Shown: positions 27,330 through 38,645 of the stretch, piece by piece | Position numbering within the stretch: the first letter of the stretch is position 1 | Layout of the letters: each line of letters begins with the position of its first letter | NCBI RefSeq assembly: GCF_900101475.1 | Contig: NZ_FMZV01000020.1 | Span: 1 to 64,000 of the forward strand | Direction: 5' to 3' | Length of the DNA stretch: 64,000 bases | DNA from: Ruegeria marina | GTDB lineage: Bacteria; Pseudomonadota; Alphaproteobacteria; Rhodobacterales; Rhodobacteraceae | Notes under the pieces: model-generated | Told to the model about the DNA's origin: nothing | What the model saw: the letters and a program-made list of their open reading frames with translations, nothing else | Database searches by the model: none | Position numbers and translations under genes: made by a program

Positions 27330-28628
27330 ATGCTGAAGGATCAGGACCGGATCTTTACCAATCTCTACGGGATGCACGACCGCTCGCTGAAGGGCGCGAT
27401 GGCGCGCGGCCACTGGGACGGAACCGCCGGGATAATCGCCAAGGGGCGGGACTGGATCATCCAGCAGATGAAGGACAGTGGCTTGCGCGGTCGTGGCGGC
27501 GCGGGTTTCCCGACCGGCTTGAAATGGTCCTTCATGCCCAAGGAAAGTGATGGCCGCCCGTCCTATCTGGTGGTCAATGCCGACGAATCCGAGCCGGGCA
27601 CCTGCAAGGACCGGGAGATCATGCGCCACGATCCGCACACGCTGATCGAAGGCTGTCTGATCGCCAGTTTCGCGATGAACGCGAACGCCTGTTATATCTA
27701 CATTCGCGGTGAATACATCCGCGAGCGCGAGGCCCTGCAGGCTGCCATTGACGAGGCTTATGACGCCGGCCTTCTGGGGCGGAACGCGGCCAAGTCGGGC
27801 TGGGATTTCGACCTCTATCTGCACCACGGTGCAGGGGCCTATATCTGCGGCGAGGAAACCGCCCTGATCGAAAGCCTCGAAGGCAAGAAGGGCATGCCCC
27901 GGATGAAGCCGCCGTTTCCGGCCGGCGCCGGTCTCTACGGCTGCCCCACGACCGTGAACAATGTCGAGTCGATTGCGGTCGTGCCGACCATCCTGCGGCG
28001 TGGTCCCGAGTGGTTCGCGGGTTTCGGCCGCGCCAACAACGCGGGCACCAAACTGTTCGCCATTTCCGGTCACGTGAACAACCCTTGCGTTGTCGAAGAG
28101 GCGATGTCGATTTCCTTCGAGGAACTGATCGAGACCCATTGCGGCGGTATTCGCGGCGGTTGGGACAACTTGCTTGCGGTGATCCCGGGCGGCTCGTCGG
28201 TGCCCTGCGTGCGCGGGGAAAAGATGAAGGACGCCATCATGGACTTCGACTACCTGCGCGGCGAACTGGGCTCGGGCCTGGGCACAGCGGCGGTGATCGT
28301 GATGGATAAATCAACCGATATCGTGAAGGCGATCTGGCGCCTGAGCAAGTTCTACAAGCATGAAAGCTGCGGCCAGTGCACTCCCTGCCGCGAAGGGACC
28401 GGCTGGATGATGCGGGTGATGGATCGCCTGGTGAAAGGCGAGGCCGCGATCGAGGAAATCGACATGCTCTGGGATGTGACCAAGCAAGTCGAAGGCCATA
28501 CGATCTGCGCGCTTGGCGATGCGGCCGCCTGGCCGATCCAGGGCCTGATCCGGAACTTCCGCGACGAAATCGAAGATCGGATCAAGGCGCAGAAGTCGCG
28601 CCGCATGGGCGCGATGGCGGCGGAGTGA
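27330..28628 (+). CDS. nuoF: NADH-quinone oxidoreductase subunit F
   Basis: A 432-residue subunit that oxidises NADH with FMN and holds cluster N3. The NADH/FMN-binding parts are [19 protein letters not shown] and [19 protein letters not shown]; the 4Fe-4S ligands are in [15 protein letters not shown] with a further Cys in [12 protein letters not shown]. It starts with [14 protein letters not shown] after GGCAGGAAGC. It works with NuoE and NuoG as the NADH dehydrogenase module at the tip of the peripheral arm. Confidence 0.96.
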   Translation: MLKDQDRIFTNLYGMHDRSLKGAMARGHWDGTAGIIAKGRDWIIQQMKDSGLRGRGGAGFPTGLKWSFMPKESDGRPSYLVVNADESEPGTCKDREIMRHDPHTLIEGCLIASFAMNANACYIYIRGEYIREREALQAAIDEAYDAGLLGRNAAKSGWDFDLYLHHGAGAYICGEETALIESLEGKKGMPRMKPPFPAGAGLYGCPTTVNNVESIAVVPTILRRGPEWFAGFGRANNAGTKLFAISGHVNNPCVVEEAMSISFEELIETHCGGIRGGWDNLLAVIPGGSSVPCVRGEKMKDAIMDFDYLRGELGSGLGTAAVIVMDKSTDIVKAIWRLSKFYKHESCGQCTPCREGTGWMMRVMDRLVKGEAAIEEIDMLWDVTKQVEGHTICALGDAAAWPIQGLIRNFRDEIEDRIKAQKSRRMGAMAAE

Positions 28629-28633
28629 TCGGG

Positions 28634-29014
28634 ATGGGCGGCGAAAGCATTTCCATGTCCGGGCGGAAGGGACGGCTCGTGCTGGCCGGCCTGATCTGTG
28701 CCGTAGTGGTAACCACCGGTTGCTCGGGCCAGAAGCGCGAGAACAGGATGCTTTTCAACGGCTATTATTTTCCGGTCAAGGCAAAGGCGATCGACAAGAA
28801 AGTCAGTCTCGCCGATTTCACAGTCACCGTCGACAAGGCCAGCCAGTCACCGGATGACGCGCGCGAAGCCGGACGGCACGGCGGGACTGTCTATTGCATC
28901 TCCAATTACGGCACGTCGGAAATCGAGTGGTCTCTCGGCCCCGATAGCGACCCGGCGCAATTGCGCATCGTGGATGACAAGTTCACTTTCAGCGGAACTT
29001 GCCAGCGGCCATGA
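28634..29014 (+). CDS. Putative lipoprotein in the nuo operon
   Basis: A 126-residue protein with a lipoprotein signal: basic start, hydrophobic LVLAGLICAVVV and a lipobox ending TTGC near residue 31. The mature part has a NGYYFPVKAKAIDKK segment and two cysteines (YCISNYG and SGTCQ), probably a disulfide in the periplasm. It starts 6 bases after nuoF (ATG 28634; an internal ATG at 28655 would shorten the signal). I recognise no named family. Being inside the nuo operon may just mean cotranscription. Confidence 0.6.
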   Translation: MGGESISMSGRKGRLVLAGLICAVVVTTGCSGQKRENRMLFNGYYFPVKAKAIDKKVSLADFTVTVDKASQSPDDAREAGRHGGTVYCISNYGTSEIEWSLGPDSDPAQLRIVDDKFTFSGTCQRP

Positions 29015-29112
29015 AGCGGGGCTCGGCATATCCCTGCCGATCCGGCGCGGTGTTATTGAATAACGCCCCCGGTGCGTATCGGTCTGGAGCATCCAGACTG
29101 AAAGGACATGTC

Positions 29113-29523
29113 ATGCCCAAACTTGCAATGACAGCACTTGCAACCTGCTTGTGCCTGGGGGCCGTGGCCGTAGCCGCGGCGAAACCTCCGCTGCGCGAGG
29201 TGCCCGAAATCGCTGACGGGATCTTTACCATCGTGGTGGCAAACGAAATCCGCAAGAAATGTGACGAGATAGATGGCCGCATTTTCAAGGGGATCGGAGA
29301 GATTCGGCGCCTGCGGGCGCGGGCGAACGAACTTGGCTATTCGGATGCCGAGATCCGCGCGGTGCTCGACTCTGACGAGGAAAAGGAACGGATGCGTGCA
29401 CGCGGACGCGTCTACATGGCCGGCAAGGGCCTCGATTATGACAAGCCGGGCGACCTGTGCCGTTTGGGCCGGCTTGAAATCACGAACAAAAGCGCAATCG
29501 GCGCGCTACTGAGGGCGAATTAG
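29113..29523 (+). CDS. DUF5333-like secreted protein in the nuo operon
   Basis: A 136-residue protein with a signal peptide (cleavage near AVAAA, residues 19-23) and a mature domain with two cysteines (KKCDEID and DLCRLGR), mostly helical and rich in Arg/Glu. It resembles the DUF5333-type proteins found between nuoF and nuoG in Rhodobacterales; the assignment is from memory and not checked. The start at 29113 follows AAAGGACATGTC and gives a good signal peptide. Presumably periplasmic; function unknown. Confidence 0.6.
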   Translation: MPKLAMTALATCLCLGAVAVAAAKPPLREVPEIADGIFTIVVANEIRKKCDEIDGRIFKGIGEIRRLRARANELGYSDAEIRAVLDSDEEKERMRARGRVYMAGKGLDYDKPGDLCRLGRLEITNKSAIGALLRAN

Positions 29524-29526
29524 ATC

Positions 29527-31542
29527 ATGTCTGACCTCCGCAAGATAAACATCGACGGGCACGAGATCGAAGTCGACGGGGCCATGACCCTGATTCAGGC
29601 CTGCGAAGTGGCCGGGATCGAGGTGCCGCGCTTCTGCTACCACGAACGTCTCAGCATCGCGGGCAACTGCCGGATGTGCCTGGTCGAGGTCGTGGGTGGC
29701 CCGCCCAAGCCCGCCGCGTCTTGCGCCATGCAGGTGCGCGACCTGCGCCCCGGTCCCGAAGGCCAGCCGCCTATGGTCAAGACCAACTCGCCCATGGTCA
29801 AGAAGGCGCGCGAAGGCGTGATGGAGTTCCTGTTGATCAACCATCCGCTCGATTGCCCGATCTGCGATCAGGGTGGGGAATGCGATCTGCAGGACCAGGC
29901 CATGGCCTATGGCGTCGATTTCAGCCGCTTTCGCGAGGCCAAGCGCGCGGTGGACGATCTGAACCTTGGCCCGCTGGTCGAGACGCACATGACGCGCTGC
30001 ATCTCGTGCACCCGCTGCGTGCGCTTCACGACCGAGGTGGCCGGCATCACCCAGATGGGCCAGACCGGGCGCGGCGAGGATGCCGAGATCACCTCTTACC
30101 TGAACGAGACACTCGATTCGAACCTGCAAGGCAATATCATCGACCTGTGCCCCGTCGGAGCACTGACGTCGAAACCCTATGCGTTCACCGCCCGTCCCTG
30201 GGAACTGACCAAGACCGAGACCATCGACGTGATGGATGCGCTGGGATCGAACATCCGGGTCGACACCAAGGGGCGCGAGGTCATGCGCATCCTGCCGCGC
30301 AACCATGACGGCGTGAACGAGGAGTGGATTTCCGACAAGACGCGCTTTGTCTGGGACGGCCTGCGCCGCCAGCGGCTGGACAAGCCCTATGTGCGCGAGA
30401 ACGGCAAGCTGCGGCCGGCCAGCTGGTCCGAGGCGTTGGGTGTCGCGGCTGCCGCGATGAAAGGCAGGAAGATCGCTGGCCTCGTTGGTGATCTGGTCCC
30501 GGTCGAGGCCGCTTTCGCCCTTAAGCAGCTGGTCGAGGGACAGGGCGGCAAAGTGGAATGCCGGGTCGACAACGCCCGTCTCGCCATTGGAAACCGCTCG
30601 GCATATGTCGGAACTGCCCGGATCGAGGATATCGACTCCTCTCGCGCCATCTTGCTGGTCGGCACCAATCCGCGCGACGAAGCGCCGGTTCTGAACGCGC
30701 GCATTCGCAAGGCCTGGGCCAAGGGCGCAAGCGTGGGTGTCGTCGGTCAGGCCGTTGATCTGACGTATGAATACGATCATGTCGGCGCCGGCCGCGACGC
30801 GCTGGAAAAGGTTGCGGCCGATGCGCATGACATTGCCGACAAGAACCCGCTGATCATCGTGGGACAGGGTGCGCTGCGCGAGGCCGATGGACTGGCCGTC
30901 ATGGCCAAGGTTCAGGAGATCGCGGCCAAGTCGGGCGCGGGTGTGCTAGTGTTGCACACAGCGGCGGGTCGTGTGGGTGCCATGGACATCGGCGCGGTGA
31001 CCGAGGGCGGCATCGAGGCCGCCATCGAGGGTGCCGAAGTGATCTACAATCTGGGGGCCGACGAGGTCGAGACCGCCGCCGGTGCCTTCGTGATCTACCA
31101 GGGCAGTCACGGGGATCGGGGCGCGCATCGCGCCGACGTGATCCTCCCCGGTGCCGCATACACCGAGGAAAACGGGCTCTTCGTGAACACCGAAGGCCGC
31201 CCGCAACTGGCGATGCGCGCCGGATTCGCCCCGGGCGAGGCAAAGGAGAACTGGGCGATCCTGCGCGCGCTGAGCGCCGAGCTTGGCGCCACGCTGCCTT
31301 TCGACAGCCTGGCCCAATTGCGTCAGGCGCTGGTCGCCGAGGTGCCGCATCTGGCACAGGTGGACTGCGTCGCCGAAAACGAGGTGCAGATGCTTGAGTC
31401 CGGTCCGCTGGGCGACGCAAGTTTCCGCAATGCGGTGGACGATTTCTACCTGACCAACCCGATCGCGCGCGCCAGCACCCTGATGGCCGAGCTTTCTGCC
31501 ATGGCCAAGGCGCGCCACGCGGAGAAGATTGCCGCCGAATGA
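29527..31542 (+). CDS. nuoG: NADH-quinone oxidoreductase subunit G
   Basis: A 671-residue subunit with several iron-sulfur clusters. The N-terminal ferredoxin domain has [19 protein letters not shown]; next come the His/Cys cluster ([18 protein letters not shown]) and two-cluster-type ligands in [13 protein letters not shown]. The rest is the molybdopterin oxidoreductase-like domain without the cofactor. It starts 3 bases after the DUF5333-like gene. Its stop overlaps the next small gene by 4 bases. Confidence 0.95.
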   Translation: MSDLRKINIDGHEIEVDGAMTLIQACEVAGIEVPRFCYHERLSIAGNCRMCLVEVVGGPPKPAASCAMQVRDLRPGPEGQPPMVKTNSPMVKKAREGVMEFLLINHPLDCPICDQGGECDLQDQAMAYGVDFSRFREAKRAVDDLNLGPLVETHMTRCISCTRCVRFTTEVAGITQMGQTGRGEDAEITSYLNETLDSNLQGNIIDLCPVGALTSKPYAFTARPWELTKTETIDVMDALGSNIRVDTKGREVMRILPRNHDGVNEEWISDKTRFVWDGLRRQRLDKPYVRENGKLRPASWSEALGVAAAAMKGRKIAGLVGDLVPVEAAFALKQLVEGQGGKVECRVDNARLAIGNRSAYVGTARIEDIDSSRAILLVGTNPRDEAPVLNARIRKAWAKGASVGVVGQAVDLTYEYDHVGAGRDALEKVAADAHDIADKNPLIIVGQGALREADGLAVMAKVQEIAAKSGAGVLVLHTAAGRVGAMDIGAVTEGGIEAAIEGAEVIYNLGADEVETAAGAFVIYQGSHGDRGAHRADVILPGAAYTEENGLFVNTEGRPQLAMRAGFAPGEAKENWAILRALSAELGATLPFDSLAQLRQALVAEVPHLAQVDCVAENEVQMLESGPLGDASFRNAVDDFYLTNPIARASTLMAELSAMAKARHAEKIAAE

Positions 31543-31925
31543 CCCGTCTCGCAGTCATATCGCCCCTGATCCTGATGGCCTGCGCCAACCCGGCGCAGGA
31601 CTACGTGTCGCGTTTTGCGCCCCAGTACATGGGCGTCGAGACCGCGCTTCTGGAAGGCGATCTGGTGCAGTTCGGGGTACGGATGAGCGGTGCACGCGGT
31701 CCGGCCGATCTGGACGATTATGCCGAATGCGCGGCAGCTCAATACGCCCTGATCCGGGGCTACGGGTTTGCGCGGCATTTGCGCACGAATGTGAACGAAA
31801 AGGGTGGCGTGTGGGCAGCGGATGCTGTTTACACCATCTCGCCATCCCTGCCGCGCGGGGCAAAGACCATTGACGCCGAAGTCGTGGTCGCGCACTGCGC
31901 CGAAAACGGAATACCTACGGTGTGA
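31539..31925 (+). CDS. Small putative lipoprotein between nuoG and nuoH
   Basis: A 128-residue protein starting [22 protein letters not shown], with a short hydrophobic signal and a lipobox-like LMAC (Cys15). The mature part has two more cysteines (YAECAAAQ and VAHCAENG). Its start overlaps the nuoG stop (ATGA) and it ends 6 bases before nuoH, so it is translated with the operon. No family recognised. It would face the periplasm from the inner or outer membrane. Confidence 0.6.
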   Translation: MTRLAVISPLILMACANPAQDYVSRFAPQYMGVETALLEGDLVQFGVRMSGARGPADLDDYAECAAAQYALIRGYGFARHLRTNVNEKGGVWAADAVYTISPSLPRGAKTIDAEVVVAHCAENGIPTV

Positions 31926-31931
31926 GGACCT

Positions 31932-32969
31932 ATGGCTGAATTCTTTAACACCCCAGGCGGCATAGCCCTGATCATCCTGGCGCAAGTGCTTGCAGTTGTT
32001 GCCTTTGTGATGATCTCGCTGCTCTTCCTCGTCTATGGGGACCGCAAGATCTGGGCCGCTGTCCAGATGCGCCGCGGCCCGAACGTGGTGGGCGTCTATG
32101 GCTTGCTGCAATCGGTGGCCGACGCGCTGAAATACGTGGTCAAGGAAGTGGTCATTCCCGCCGGAGCCGACCGGACGGTGTTCATCCTCGCGCCGTTGAC
32201 CTCTTTCGTTCTGGCGATGATCGCCTGGGCGGTGATCCCGTTCAACGACGGTTGGGTTCTCAGCGATATCAACGTCGCCATTCTCTATGTATTCGCGGTC
32301 TCGTCTCTCGAGGTCTACGGTGTGATCATGGGCGGTTGGGCGTCGAACTCGAAATATCCGTTCCTGGGCAGCCTGCGCTCTGCCGCGCAGATGATCTCGT
32401 ACGAGGTTTCCATCGGCCTGATCATCATCGGGGTCATCCTGTCGACCGGGTCGATGAACTTCGGCGATATCGTGCGGGCGCAGGACACCGACTGGGGTTT
32501 CTTCGGCTGGTACTGGCTGCCGCATTTCCCGATGGTCTTCCTGTTCTTCATCTCGGCGCTGGCCGAGACCAACCGCCCGCCCTTCGATCTGCCCGAGGCG
32601 GAATCGGAACTGGTGGCGGGCTATCAGGTGGAATATTCGGCAACGCCCTTCCTGCTGTTCATGGCCGGTGAGTACATCGCCATCTTCCTGATGTGCGCGC
32701 TCACCTCGCTGCTGTTCTTCGGCGGCTGGCTGTCGCCCATTCCGGGCCTGCCCGACGGGGTGCTGTGGATGGTCGCCAAGATGGCGTTCTTCTTCTTCCT
32801 CTTTGCAATGGTCAAGGCGATCACACCCCGCTACCGGTATGACCAGTTGATGCGGCTGGGCTGGAAAGTCTTCCTGCCGTTCAGCCTGGTCTGGGTGGTC
32901 TTCGTGGCCTTTGCGGCGAAATTCGACTGGTTCTGGGGCCTGTTCGCCCGCTGGACCGTGGGGGGCTGA
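31932..32969 (+). CDS. nuoH: NADH-quinone oxidoreductase subunit H
   Basis: A 345-residue membrane subunit (about eight helices) linking the quinone site to the proton channels. It has the [21 protein letters not shown] signature region and [20 protein letters not shown], whose acidic residues lie in the channel towards the quinone. The start follows GTGAGGACCT. It is followed after 2 bases by nuoI. Confidence 0.96.
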   Translation: MAEFFNTPGGIALIILAQVLAVVAFVMISLLFLVYGDRKIWAAVQMRRGPNVVGVYGLLQSVADALKYVVKEVVIPAGADRTVFILAPLTSFVLAMIAWAVIPFNDGWVLSDINVAILYVFAVSSLEVYGVIMGGWASNSKYPFLGSLRSAAQMISYEVSIGLIIIGVILSTGSMNFGDIVRAQDTDWGFFGWYWLPHFPMVFLFFISALAETNRPPFDLPEAESELVAGYQVEYSATPFLLFMAGEYIAIFLMCALTSLLFFGGWLSPIPGLPDGVLWMVAKMAFFFFLFAMVKAITPRYRYDQLMRLGWKVFLPFSLVWVVFVAFAAKFDWFWGLFARWTVGG

Positions 32970-32971
32970 TC

Positions 32972-33466
32972 ATGGCGAATATCGACTATACCCGCGCCGC
33001 CAAATATTTCCTGCTTCAGGATTTTTGGGGCGGCATGAAACTGGGGCTGAAATACTTCTTCGCCCCCAAGGCGACTTTGAACTATCCGCATGAAAAGGGG
33101 CCGCTTTCCCCCCGGTTCCGTGGCGAGCACGCGCTGCGCCGCTATCCCAATGGCGAGGAACGCTGCATCGCCTGCAAGCTCTGCGAGGCGATCTGTCCGG
33201 CGCAGGCGATCACCATCGACGCCGAACCGCGAGCGGACGGCTCCCGCCGCACCACGCGCTATGACATAGACATGACGAAATGCATCTACTGCGGCTTCTG
33301 CCAGGAGGCCTGCCCGGTCGATGCCATCGTCGAGGGGCCGAATTTCGAGTTTGCCACCGAAACCCGCGAAGAGCTGTTCTATGACAAGGAAAAGCTCCTG
33401 TCGAACGGCGACCGCTGGGAGGCCGAGATCGCCCGCAACCTGGAACTGGATGCGCCCTACCGATGA
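32972..33466 (+). CDS. nuoI: NADH-quinone oxidoreductase subunit I
   Basis: A 164-residue ferredoxin-like subunit that holds two 4Fe-4S clusters (N6a and N6b). Ligands are in [16 protein letters not shown] and [16 protein letters not shown]. The N terminus has an amphipathic stretch ([18 protein letters not shown]) that lies on the membrane. Its stop overlaps the start of the carboxymuconolactone decarboxylase-like gene. Confidence 0.96.
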   Translation: MANIDYTRAAKYFLLQDFWGGMKLGLKYFFAPKATLNYPHEKGPLSPRFRGEHALRRYPNGEERCIACKLCEAICPAQAITIDAEPRADGSRRTTRYDIDMTKCIYCGFCQEACPVDAIVEGPNFEFATETREELFYDKEKLLSNGDRWEAEIARNLELDAPYR

Positions 33467-33885
33467 CCGATACGCCGAAAAATCCGTTCGAGATCATGCT
33501 CGCCCAAGCCCATGACATGGCCAAGGCTTTCAATCCGGCATTGGAGAACTTCTCTCCTTCCGAGGCCTTCAAAGGGTTCGAGGCAATGTGGCCCAAAATG
33601 CCGAAAGAGGTCATGGAACTGATGTTCGGCAATACCCTCAACAAGGACGGGCTGGATGCCAAGACCCGGCTGCTGTTGACGCTGGCCGGGCTCACCTGCC
33701 AGGGCGCGCAGGCCGACACCGCCGTGCGCCAGACCGTGCGCCACGCGCTGGAAGCGGGGGCCAGAAAACAAGAGATCGTGGAAACGATCGGACAGATGTC
33801 GGTCTTTGCCGGCATTCCCGCCATGACCCGCGCGCTGAACCTCGCGCAGGAAGTCATGGGCGACAAGGGGGAGGATGATCAATGA
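33463..33885 (+). CDS. Carboxymuconolactone decarboxylase-like (AhpD fold) protein
   Basis: A 140-residue protein with the CMD/AhpD helical fold: the core [20 protein letters not shown] and [27 protein letters not shown] match the family. The CxxC motif needed for AhpD-type peroxidase-reductase chemistry is absent; only one Cys is present in that region (LTCQG). It overlaps both nuoI and nuoJ by four bases (ATGA on each side), so translation is coupled to complex I subunits. Its biochemical role is unknown. Confidence 0.78.
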   Translation: MTDTPKNPFEIMLAQAHDMAKAFNPALENFSPSEAFKGFEAMWPKMPKEVMELMFGNTLNKDGLDAKTRLLLTLAGLTCQGAQADTAVRQTVRHALEAGARKQEIVETIGQMSVFAGIPAMTRALNLAQEVMGDKGEDDQ

Positions 33886-34484
33886 GCGTGTTTGCCTTTT
33901 ACCTCTTTGCCATCAGCGCAATCGCTGGCGGGCTGTTCACGGTGATCAGTCGCCAGCCGGTGCACTCGGTGCTGTGGCTCATCCTGGCCTTCATCTCGTC
34001 GGCGGGCCTGTTCGTGCTGCTGGGGGCCGAGTTCGTGGCCATGTTGCTGGTGATCGTCTATGTCGGCGCGGTCGCGGTGCTGTTCCTCTTCGTCGTGATG
34101 ATGCTGGACGTGGATTTCGCCGAGTTGAAGGCGGAGATGGCGCGCTATATGCCGCTGGCGCTGCTGATCGGGCTGGTGATCCTGATGCAGTTCGTCATGG
34201 CCTATGGCGCCTGGGAAACCGCACATGGGGCAACTGGGCATCTGGCGCAGCCGGTGCCTGCCGACCGGCACAACACCGAGGCGCTGGGGCTGATCATCTA
34301 TGACCAGTATTTCCTGCTGTTCCAGCTGGCGGGGCTGATCCTGCTGGTCGCCATGATCGGCGCCATCGTGCTGACCCTGCGCCACCGCCAGGACGTCAAG
34401 CGCCAGGACGTCGTCGCGCAGATGATGCGCGACCCGGCGAAGGCGATGGAACTGAAGGACGTGAAACCGGGGCAGGGGCTGTGA
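33882..34484 (+). CDS. nuoJ: NADH-quinone oxidoreductase subunit J
   Basis: A 200-residue membrane subunit with five hydrophobic helices. It begins with helix [19 protein letters not shown] and has the central [20 protein letters not shown] segment containing the pi-bulge helix typical of NuoJ. It ends with a cytoplasmic basic tail ([14 protein letters not shown]). The start overlaps the CMD-like gene; a GTG reading frame follows immediately after its stop. Confidence 0.93.
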   Translation: MSVFAFYLFAISAIAGGLFTVISRQPVHSVLWLILAFISSAGLFVLLGAEFVAMLLVIVYVGAVAVLFLFVVMMLDVDFAELKAEMARYMPLALLIGLVILMQFVMAYGAWETAHGATGHLAQPVPADRHNTEALGLIIYDQYFLLFQLAGLILLVAMIGAIVLTLRHRQDVKRQDVVAQMMRDPAKAMELKDVKPGQGL

Positions 34485-34628
34485 GTGCTGGAACTGGCGC
34501 ATAGCACATTTGCCCTTATCGGGTTGGCCGGTTTGGGCGGCCTTTGGGTGATAAAGGCCACAGCGGGCTATAGCGGCCTGCGCTGGCTGAGAGAAAGAAG
34601 ACTTGGGACCAAAGGGACCAGAGGATAA
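34485..34628 (+). CDS. Possible 47-residue membrane protein between nuoJ and nuoK
   Basis: A GTG-initiated frame starting right after the nuoJ stop (TGAGTG) and ending 4 bases before nuoK. It encodes one hydrophobic helix (about residues 7-26, [18 protein letters not shown]) and a basic tail ([16 protein letters not shown]). The 148-base gap is unusually long for this tight operon, which supports a gene there. No family recognised; a purely leader role is an alternative. Confidence 0.35.
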   Translation: MLELAHSTFALIGLAGLGGLWVIKATAGYSGLRWLRERRLGTKGTRG

Positions 34629-34632
34629 GTGG

Positions 34633-34938
34633 ATGATCGGACTTGAACATTACCTGACTGTCGCGGCGACGCTGTTCGTCATCGGCATTTTCGGGCTCTT
34701 TTTGAACCGCAAGAACGTGATCGTCCTGCTGATGAGCATTGAACTCATGCTTCTGGCGGTGAACATCAACCTGGTGGCCTTTTCGTCCTTTCTGGGTGAT
34801 CTGGTGGGGCAGGTGTTCACGCTCTTCGTACTGACGGTCGCCGCTGCCGAGGCCGCGATCGGCTTGGCCATCCTGGTCTGTTTCTTCCGCAACCGCGGCA
34901 CCATCGACGTCGAAGACGTCAACGTGATGAAGGGGTAA
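34633..34938 (+). CDS. nuoK: NADH-quinone oxidoreductase subunit K
   Basis: A 101-residue membrane subunit with three helices, related to MrpC. The conserved Glu residues are in [18 protein letters not shown] and [15 protein letters not shown]. The ATG at 34633, after AGAGGATAAG, gives the standard length; a TTG start 30 bases earlier would add non-family residues. Confidence 0.95.
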   Translation: MIGLEHYLTVAATLFVIGIFGLFLNRKNVIVLLMSIELMLLAVNINLVAFSSFLGDLVGQVFTLFVLTVAAAEAAIGLAILVCFFRNRGTIDVEDVNVMKG

Positions 34939-34944
34939 GAGATC

Positions 34945-37089
34945 ATGGAAACGACCATCCTCTTTGCCCCGCTGGTGGGCGCCATCCTCTGCGGCTTCGG
35001 CTGGAAGTTCATCGGTGAAAAGGCCGCCATGTGGACCGCCACCGGCCTGTTGTTCCTGGCCTGCGCGCTCAGCTGGATCGTGTTCCTTGGCTTTGACGGC
35101 CATACACAGCAGATCGAGATCCTGCGCTGGATCGAAAGCGGCTCGCTCTCGACCTCCTGGGCCATCCGGCTCGACCGGCTGACCGCGATCATGCTGATCG
35201 TGGTTACGACCGTTTCGGCGCTCGTGCATCTCTACAGCTTCGGCTACATGGATCACGACCCGCAATGGCGGACCGGCGAAAGCTACAAGCCGCGCTTCTT
35301 TGCCTATCTCAGCTTCTTCACCTTCGCCATGCTGATGCTGGTGACGGCGGACAACCTGGTGCAGATGTTCTTTGGCTGGGAAGGCGTCGGCGTCGCCTCC
35401 TACCTGCTGATCGGCTTCTACTATCGCAAGCCGTCGGCCAACGCGGCGGCGATCAAGGCCTTCATCGTCAACCGTGTCGGCGATTTCGGTTTTGCGCTCG
35501 GCATCTTTGCCCTGTTCTTCCTGGTCGACAGCATCAACTTCTCCGACATCTTCGCGGCCACGCCGACGCTGGCCGAAACTCAGGTGACCTTCCTGTGGCG
35601 TGAATGGAACGCGGCAGAGGTGATCGGCGTATTGCTCTTTATCGGTGCGATGGGCAAATCCGCGCAGCTGCTGCTGCACACCTGGTTGCCCGACGCGATG
35701 GAAGGCCCGACCCCGGTGTCCGCGCTGATCCACGCCGCCACCATGGTGACCGCAGGCGTGTTCCTGGTCTGCCGGATGTCGCCGCTTTACGAATTCGCGC
35801 CGGGTGCGGCCGGGTTCATCACCGTGCTGGGCGCCACAACCGCGTTCTTTGCGGCAACCGTGGGTCTGGTGCAAACCGACATCAAGCGGGTGATCGCCTA
35901 TTCGACCTGCTCGCAGCTGGGCTACATGTTCGTGGCGGCGGGCGTGGGCATGTATTCGGCGGCGATGTTTCACCTGTTTACCCATGCCTTCTTCAAGGCG
36001 CTTCTGTTCCTTGGCGCCGGCTCGGTCATCCATGCGATGCATCACGAGCAGGACATGATGAACTATGGCGCGCTGCGCAAGAAGATCCCCTACACCTTCT
36101 GGGCGATGATGGTCGGTACCCTGGCCATCACCGGTGTCGGCATCCCGCTGACCACCATTGGTTTTGCCGGGTTCCTGTCCAAGGACGCGATCATCGAAAG
36201 CGCCTATGCAGGTGGCTCGGGATACGGGTTCTGGCTGCTGGTTATCGCGGCGTTCATGACGTCCTTCTACAGCTGGCGGCTGATGTTCCTGACCTTCTAT
36301 GGCAAGGCACGCGGCGACAAGCACACGCATGACCACGCGCATGAAAGCCCCAGGGTGATGCTGGTGCCGCTTGGCGTGCTCAGCCTTGGCGCCGTGTTTG
36401 CCGGTATGATCTGGTATGGCCAGTTCTTCGGCCATGCCGATCAGGTGGGCAAGTTCTACGGCATCCCGGTGGCCGAGGCCGCCGCAGGCGGTCAGGACAC
36501 CGCGCATGGGGCCTCGGACAGCGATCAGGTCACCACCGGCGAGACCAGCCACGGCAACGCCGATGCCGGTCACGGCGACGAAGCGGCACATGGAAAGGCC
36601 GACGGCGAGCATCATGCAAGTTTCGCCGGAGCTCCGGGCGAGGGCGCGCTCTATTTCGGCCCGGACAACCATGTGCTGGACGATGCCCACGCGGCCCCGA
36701 AATGGGTCAAGGTCTCGCCCTTCATCGCCATGGTGCTGGGTCTGGCGCTGGCCTATCTGTTCTACATCGCCAATCCCGAGCTGCCCAAGAAATTGGCTGC
36801 CAACCAGCGTCCACTCTACCTGTTCCTCAAGAACAAGTGGTATTTCGACGAGATCTACGATGCCATCTTTGTCCGCCCTGCGCTGGCTCTGGGCCGCTTG
36901 CTGTGGAAACGCGGTGACGGCGGCACGATCGACGGCTTCCTGAACGGCGTCGCCATGGGCGTGGTGCCCTATTTCACCCGCCTCGCGGGCAAGGCGCAGT
37001 CGGGCTACATCTTCACTTACGCTTTCTGGATGGTCCTGGGCATCGCCGCCCTGATCACTTGGATGTCGATCGGCGGGGGCGCACACTGA
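34945..37089 (+). CDS. nuoL: NADH-quinone oxidoreductase subunit L
   Basis: A 714-residue antiporter-like proton-pumping subunit. The conserved [17 protein letters not shown] carries the channel Glu; [21 protein letters not shown] the channel Lys; a long lateral helix closes the C terminus. About residues 515-560 form an unusual polar segment rich in His, Gly, Asp and Glu ([15 protein letters not shown] and neighbours), a loop not needed for the fold. The start follows GTAAGAGATC; the stop overlaps nuoM. Confidence 0.95.
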   Translation: METTILFAPLVGAILCGFGWKFIGEKAAMWTATGLLFLACALSWIVFLGFDGHTQQIEILRWIESGSLSTSWAIRLDRLTAIMLIVVTTVSALVHLYSFGYMDHDPQWRTGESYKPRFFAYLSFFTFAMLMLVTADNLVQMFFGWEGVGVASYLLIGFYYRKPSANAAAIKAFIVNRVGDFGFALGIFALFFLVDSINFSDIFAATPTLAETQVTFLWREWNAAEVIGVLLFIGAMGKSAQLLLHTWLPDAMEGPTPVSALIHAATMVTAGVFLVCRMSPLYEFAPGAAGFITVLGATTAFFAATVGLVQTDIKRVIAYSTCSQLGYMFVAAGVGMYSAAMFHLFTHAFFKALLFLGAGSVIHAMHHEQDMMNYGALRKKIPYTFWAMMVGTLAITGVGIPLTTIGFAGFLSKDAIIESAYAGGSGYGFWLLVIAAFMTSFYSWRLMFLTFYGKARGDKHTHDHAHESPRVMLVPLGVLSLGAVFAGMIWYGQFFGHADQVGKFYGIPVAEAAAGGQDTAHGASDSDQVTTGETSHGNADAGHGDEAAHGKADGEHHASFAGAPGEGALYFGPDNHVLDDAHAAPKWVKVSPFIAMVLGLALAYLFYIANPELPKKLAANQRPLYLFLKNKWYFDEIYDAIFVRPALALGRLLWKRGDGGTIDGFLNGVAMGVVPYFTRLAGKAQSGYIFTYAFWMVLGIAALITWMSIGGGAH

Positions 37090-38630
37090 TGGACAATATC
37101 CTTTCCATTGTCACCTTCATCCCGGCGCTGGCCGCGGCAATCCTGGCCGTGTTCCTGCGGGGAGAGGACGCCGCCGCACAGCGCAATGCCAAATGGGTGG
37201 CGCTGTTTGCGACAACCGTGACCTTCCTTGTGTCGATCGGCATCTATACCGGGTTCGATCCCAACAACACCGGCTTCCAGATGGTGGAAGAGGCCGAATG
37301 GCTGATGGGCCTGAAATACAAGATGGGCGTCGACGGGATCAGCGTGCTCTTCGTGCTGCTGACCACGTTCATCATGCCGCTGACCATCCTGGCCAGTTGG
37401 GAGGTGACGACCCGCGTCAAGGAATACATGATCGCGTTCCTGCTGCTGGAGACGCTCATGCTGGGCGTGTTCATGGCGCTCGACCTCGTGCTGTTCTACC
37501 TGTTCTTCGAGGCAGGGTTGATCCCGATGTTCCTGATCATCGGGATCTGGGGCGGCAAGGACCGCATCTATGCCAGCTTCAAGTTCTTCCTCTACACCTT
37601 CCTCGGTTCGGTGCTGATGCTGGTGGCGATGGTCGCCATGTATGTGGATGCGGGCACCACCGATATCGCGCTGCTGCTGAAGCACCAGTTCTCGTCCGAG
37701 AGCTTCAGCATCCTGGGCGTGCATGTGCTGGGCGGGGCGCAGACCCTGATGTTCATCGCCTTCTTTGCCTCGTTCGCCGTCAAGATGCCGATGTGGCCGG
37801 TGCATACCTGGTTGCCCGATGCCCACGTGCAGGCCCCGACCGCCGGTTCGGTGGTTCTGGCCGCGATCCTGCTCAAGATGGGCGGTTACGGCTTCCTGCG
37901 CTTCTCGCTGCCGATGTTCCCGGTGGGAGCCGAGGTGATGACCGACGTGATCCTCTGGATGTCGGCCATCGCTGTCGTCTACACCTCGCTGGTGGCGATG
38001 GTGCAGGAGGACATGAAGAAGCTGATCGCCTATTCCTCGGTCGCGCATATGGGCTTTGTCACCATGGGCATCTTTGCCGCCAACCAGCAGGGGGTAGACG
38101 GGGCGATCTTCCAGATGCTCAGCCACGGCTTCATCTCGGCGGCGCTGTTCCTTTGCGTCGGCGTCATCTATGACCGGATGCACACCCGTGACATCGATGC
38201 CTATGGCGGTCTGGTGAACCGGATGCCGACCTACGCCCGTGTGTTCATGCTGTTCACCATGGCCAATGTGGGCCTGCCCGGCACCAGCGGTTTCATTGGT
38301 GAATTCCTGACCCTGATGGGCACCTTCCAGAAAAACACCTGGGTTGCGGCTGTCGCCGCCTCGGGCGTGATCTTCTCAGCGGGCTATGCGCTGTGGCTCT
38401 ATCGCCGGGTGGTGTTCGGGGATCTGATCAAGGAAAGCCTGAAGGCGATTACCGACATGACCTCGCGCGAGCGCGCCATCTTCGCGCCGCTGATCGTGAT
38501 GACCATTCTTCTGGGGGTCTATCCCTCGCTGGTCACCGATATCATCGGCCCGTCGACCGCCGCGCTGATTTCGAACTTTGACACGGCCCTGGCCGCGGCC
38601 GAGACCGCGACCCAGGTCGCATCGCATTAA
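37089..38630 (+). CDS. nuoM: NADH-quinone oxidoreductase subunit M
   Basis: A 513-residue antiporter-like proton-pumping subunit with about 14 helices. [21 protein letters not shown] contains the conserved channel Glu, and [21 protein letters not shown] the Lys. The ATG at 37089 overlaps the nuoL stop (TGATG), so translation is coupled; an earlier in-frame start within nuoL is not believed. It is followed 15 bases later by nuoN. Confidence 0.95.
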   Translation: MDNILSIVTFIPALAAAILAVFLRGEDAAAQRNAKWVALFATTVTFLVSIGIYTGFDPNNTGFQMVEEAEWLMGLKYKMGVDGISVLFVLLTTFIMPLTILASWEVTTRVKEYMIAFLLLETLMLGVFMALDLVLFYLFFEAGLIPMFLIIGIWGGKDRIYASFKFFLYTFLGSVLMLVAMVAMYVDAGTTDIALLLKHQFSSESFSILGVHVLGGAQTLMFIAFFASFAVKMPMWPVHTWLPDAHVQAPTAGSVVLAAILLKMGGYGFLRFSLPMFPVGAEVMTDVILWMSAIAVVYTSLVAMVQEDMKKLIAYSSVAHMGFVTMGIFAANQQGVDGAIFQMLSHGFISAALFLCVGVIYDRMHTRDIDAYGGLVNRMPTYARVFMLFTMANVGLPGTSGFIGEFLTLMGTFQKNTWVAAVAASGVIFSAGYALWLYRRVVFGDLIKESLKAITDMTSRERAIFAPLIVMTILLGVYPSLVTDIIGPSTAALISNFDTALAAAETATQVASH

Positions 38631-38645
38631 GGGAGCTTTGGGAAA

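Noticed and set aside
34516-37086. An 856-codon open frame on the minus strand opposite nuoL
   Set aside because: It is the mirror of a well-supported gene with high third-position G+C; the protein is full of His, Gln, Arg and Asp with no domains.
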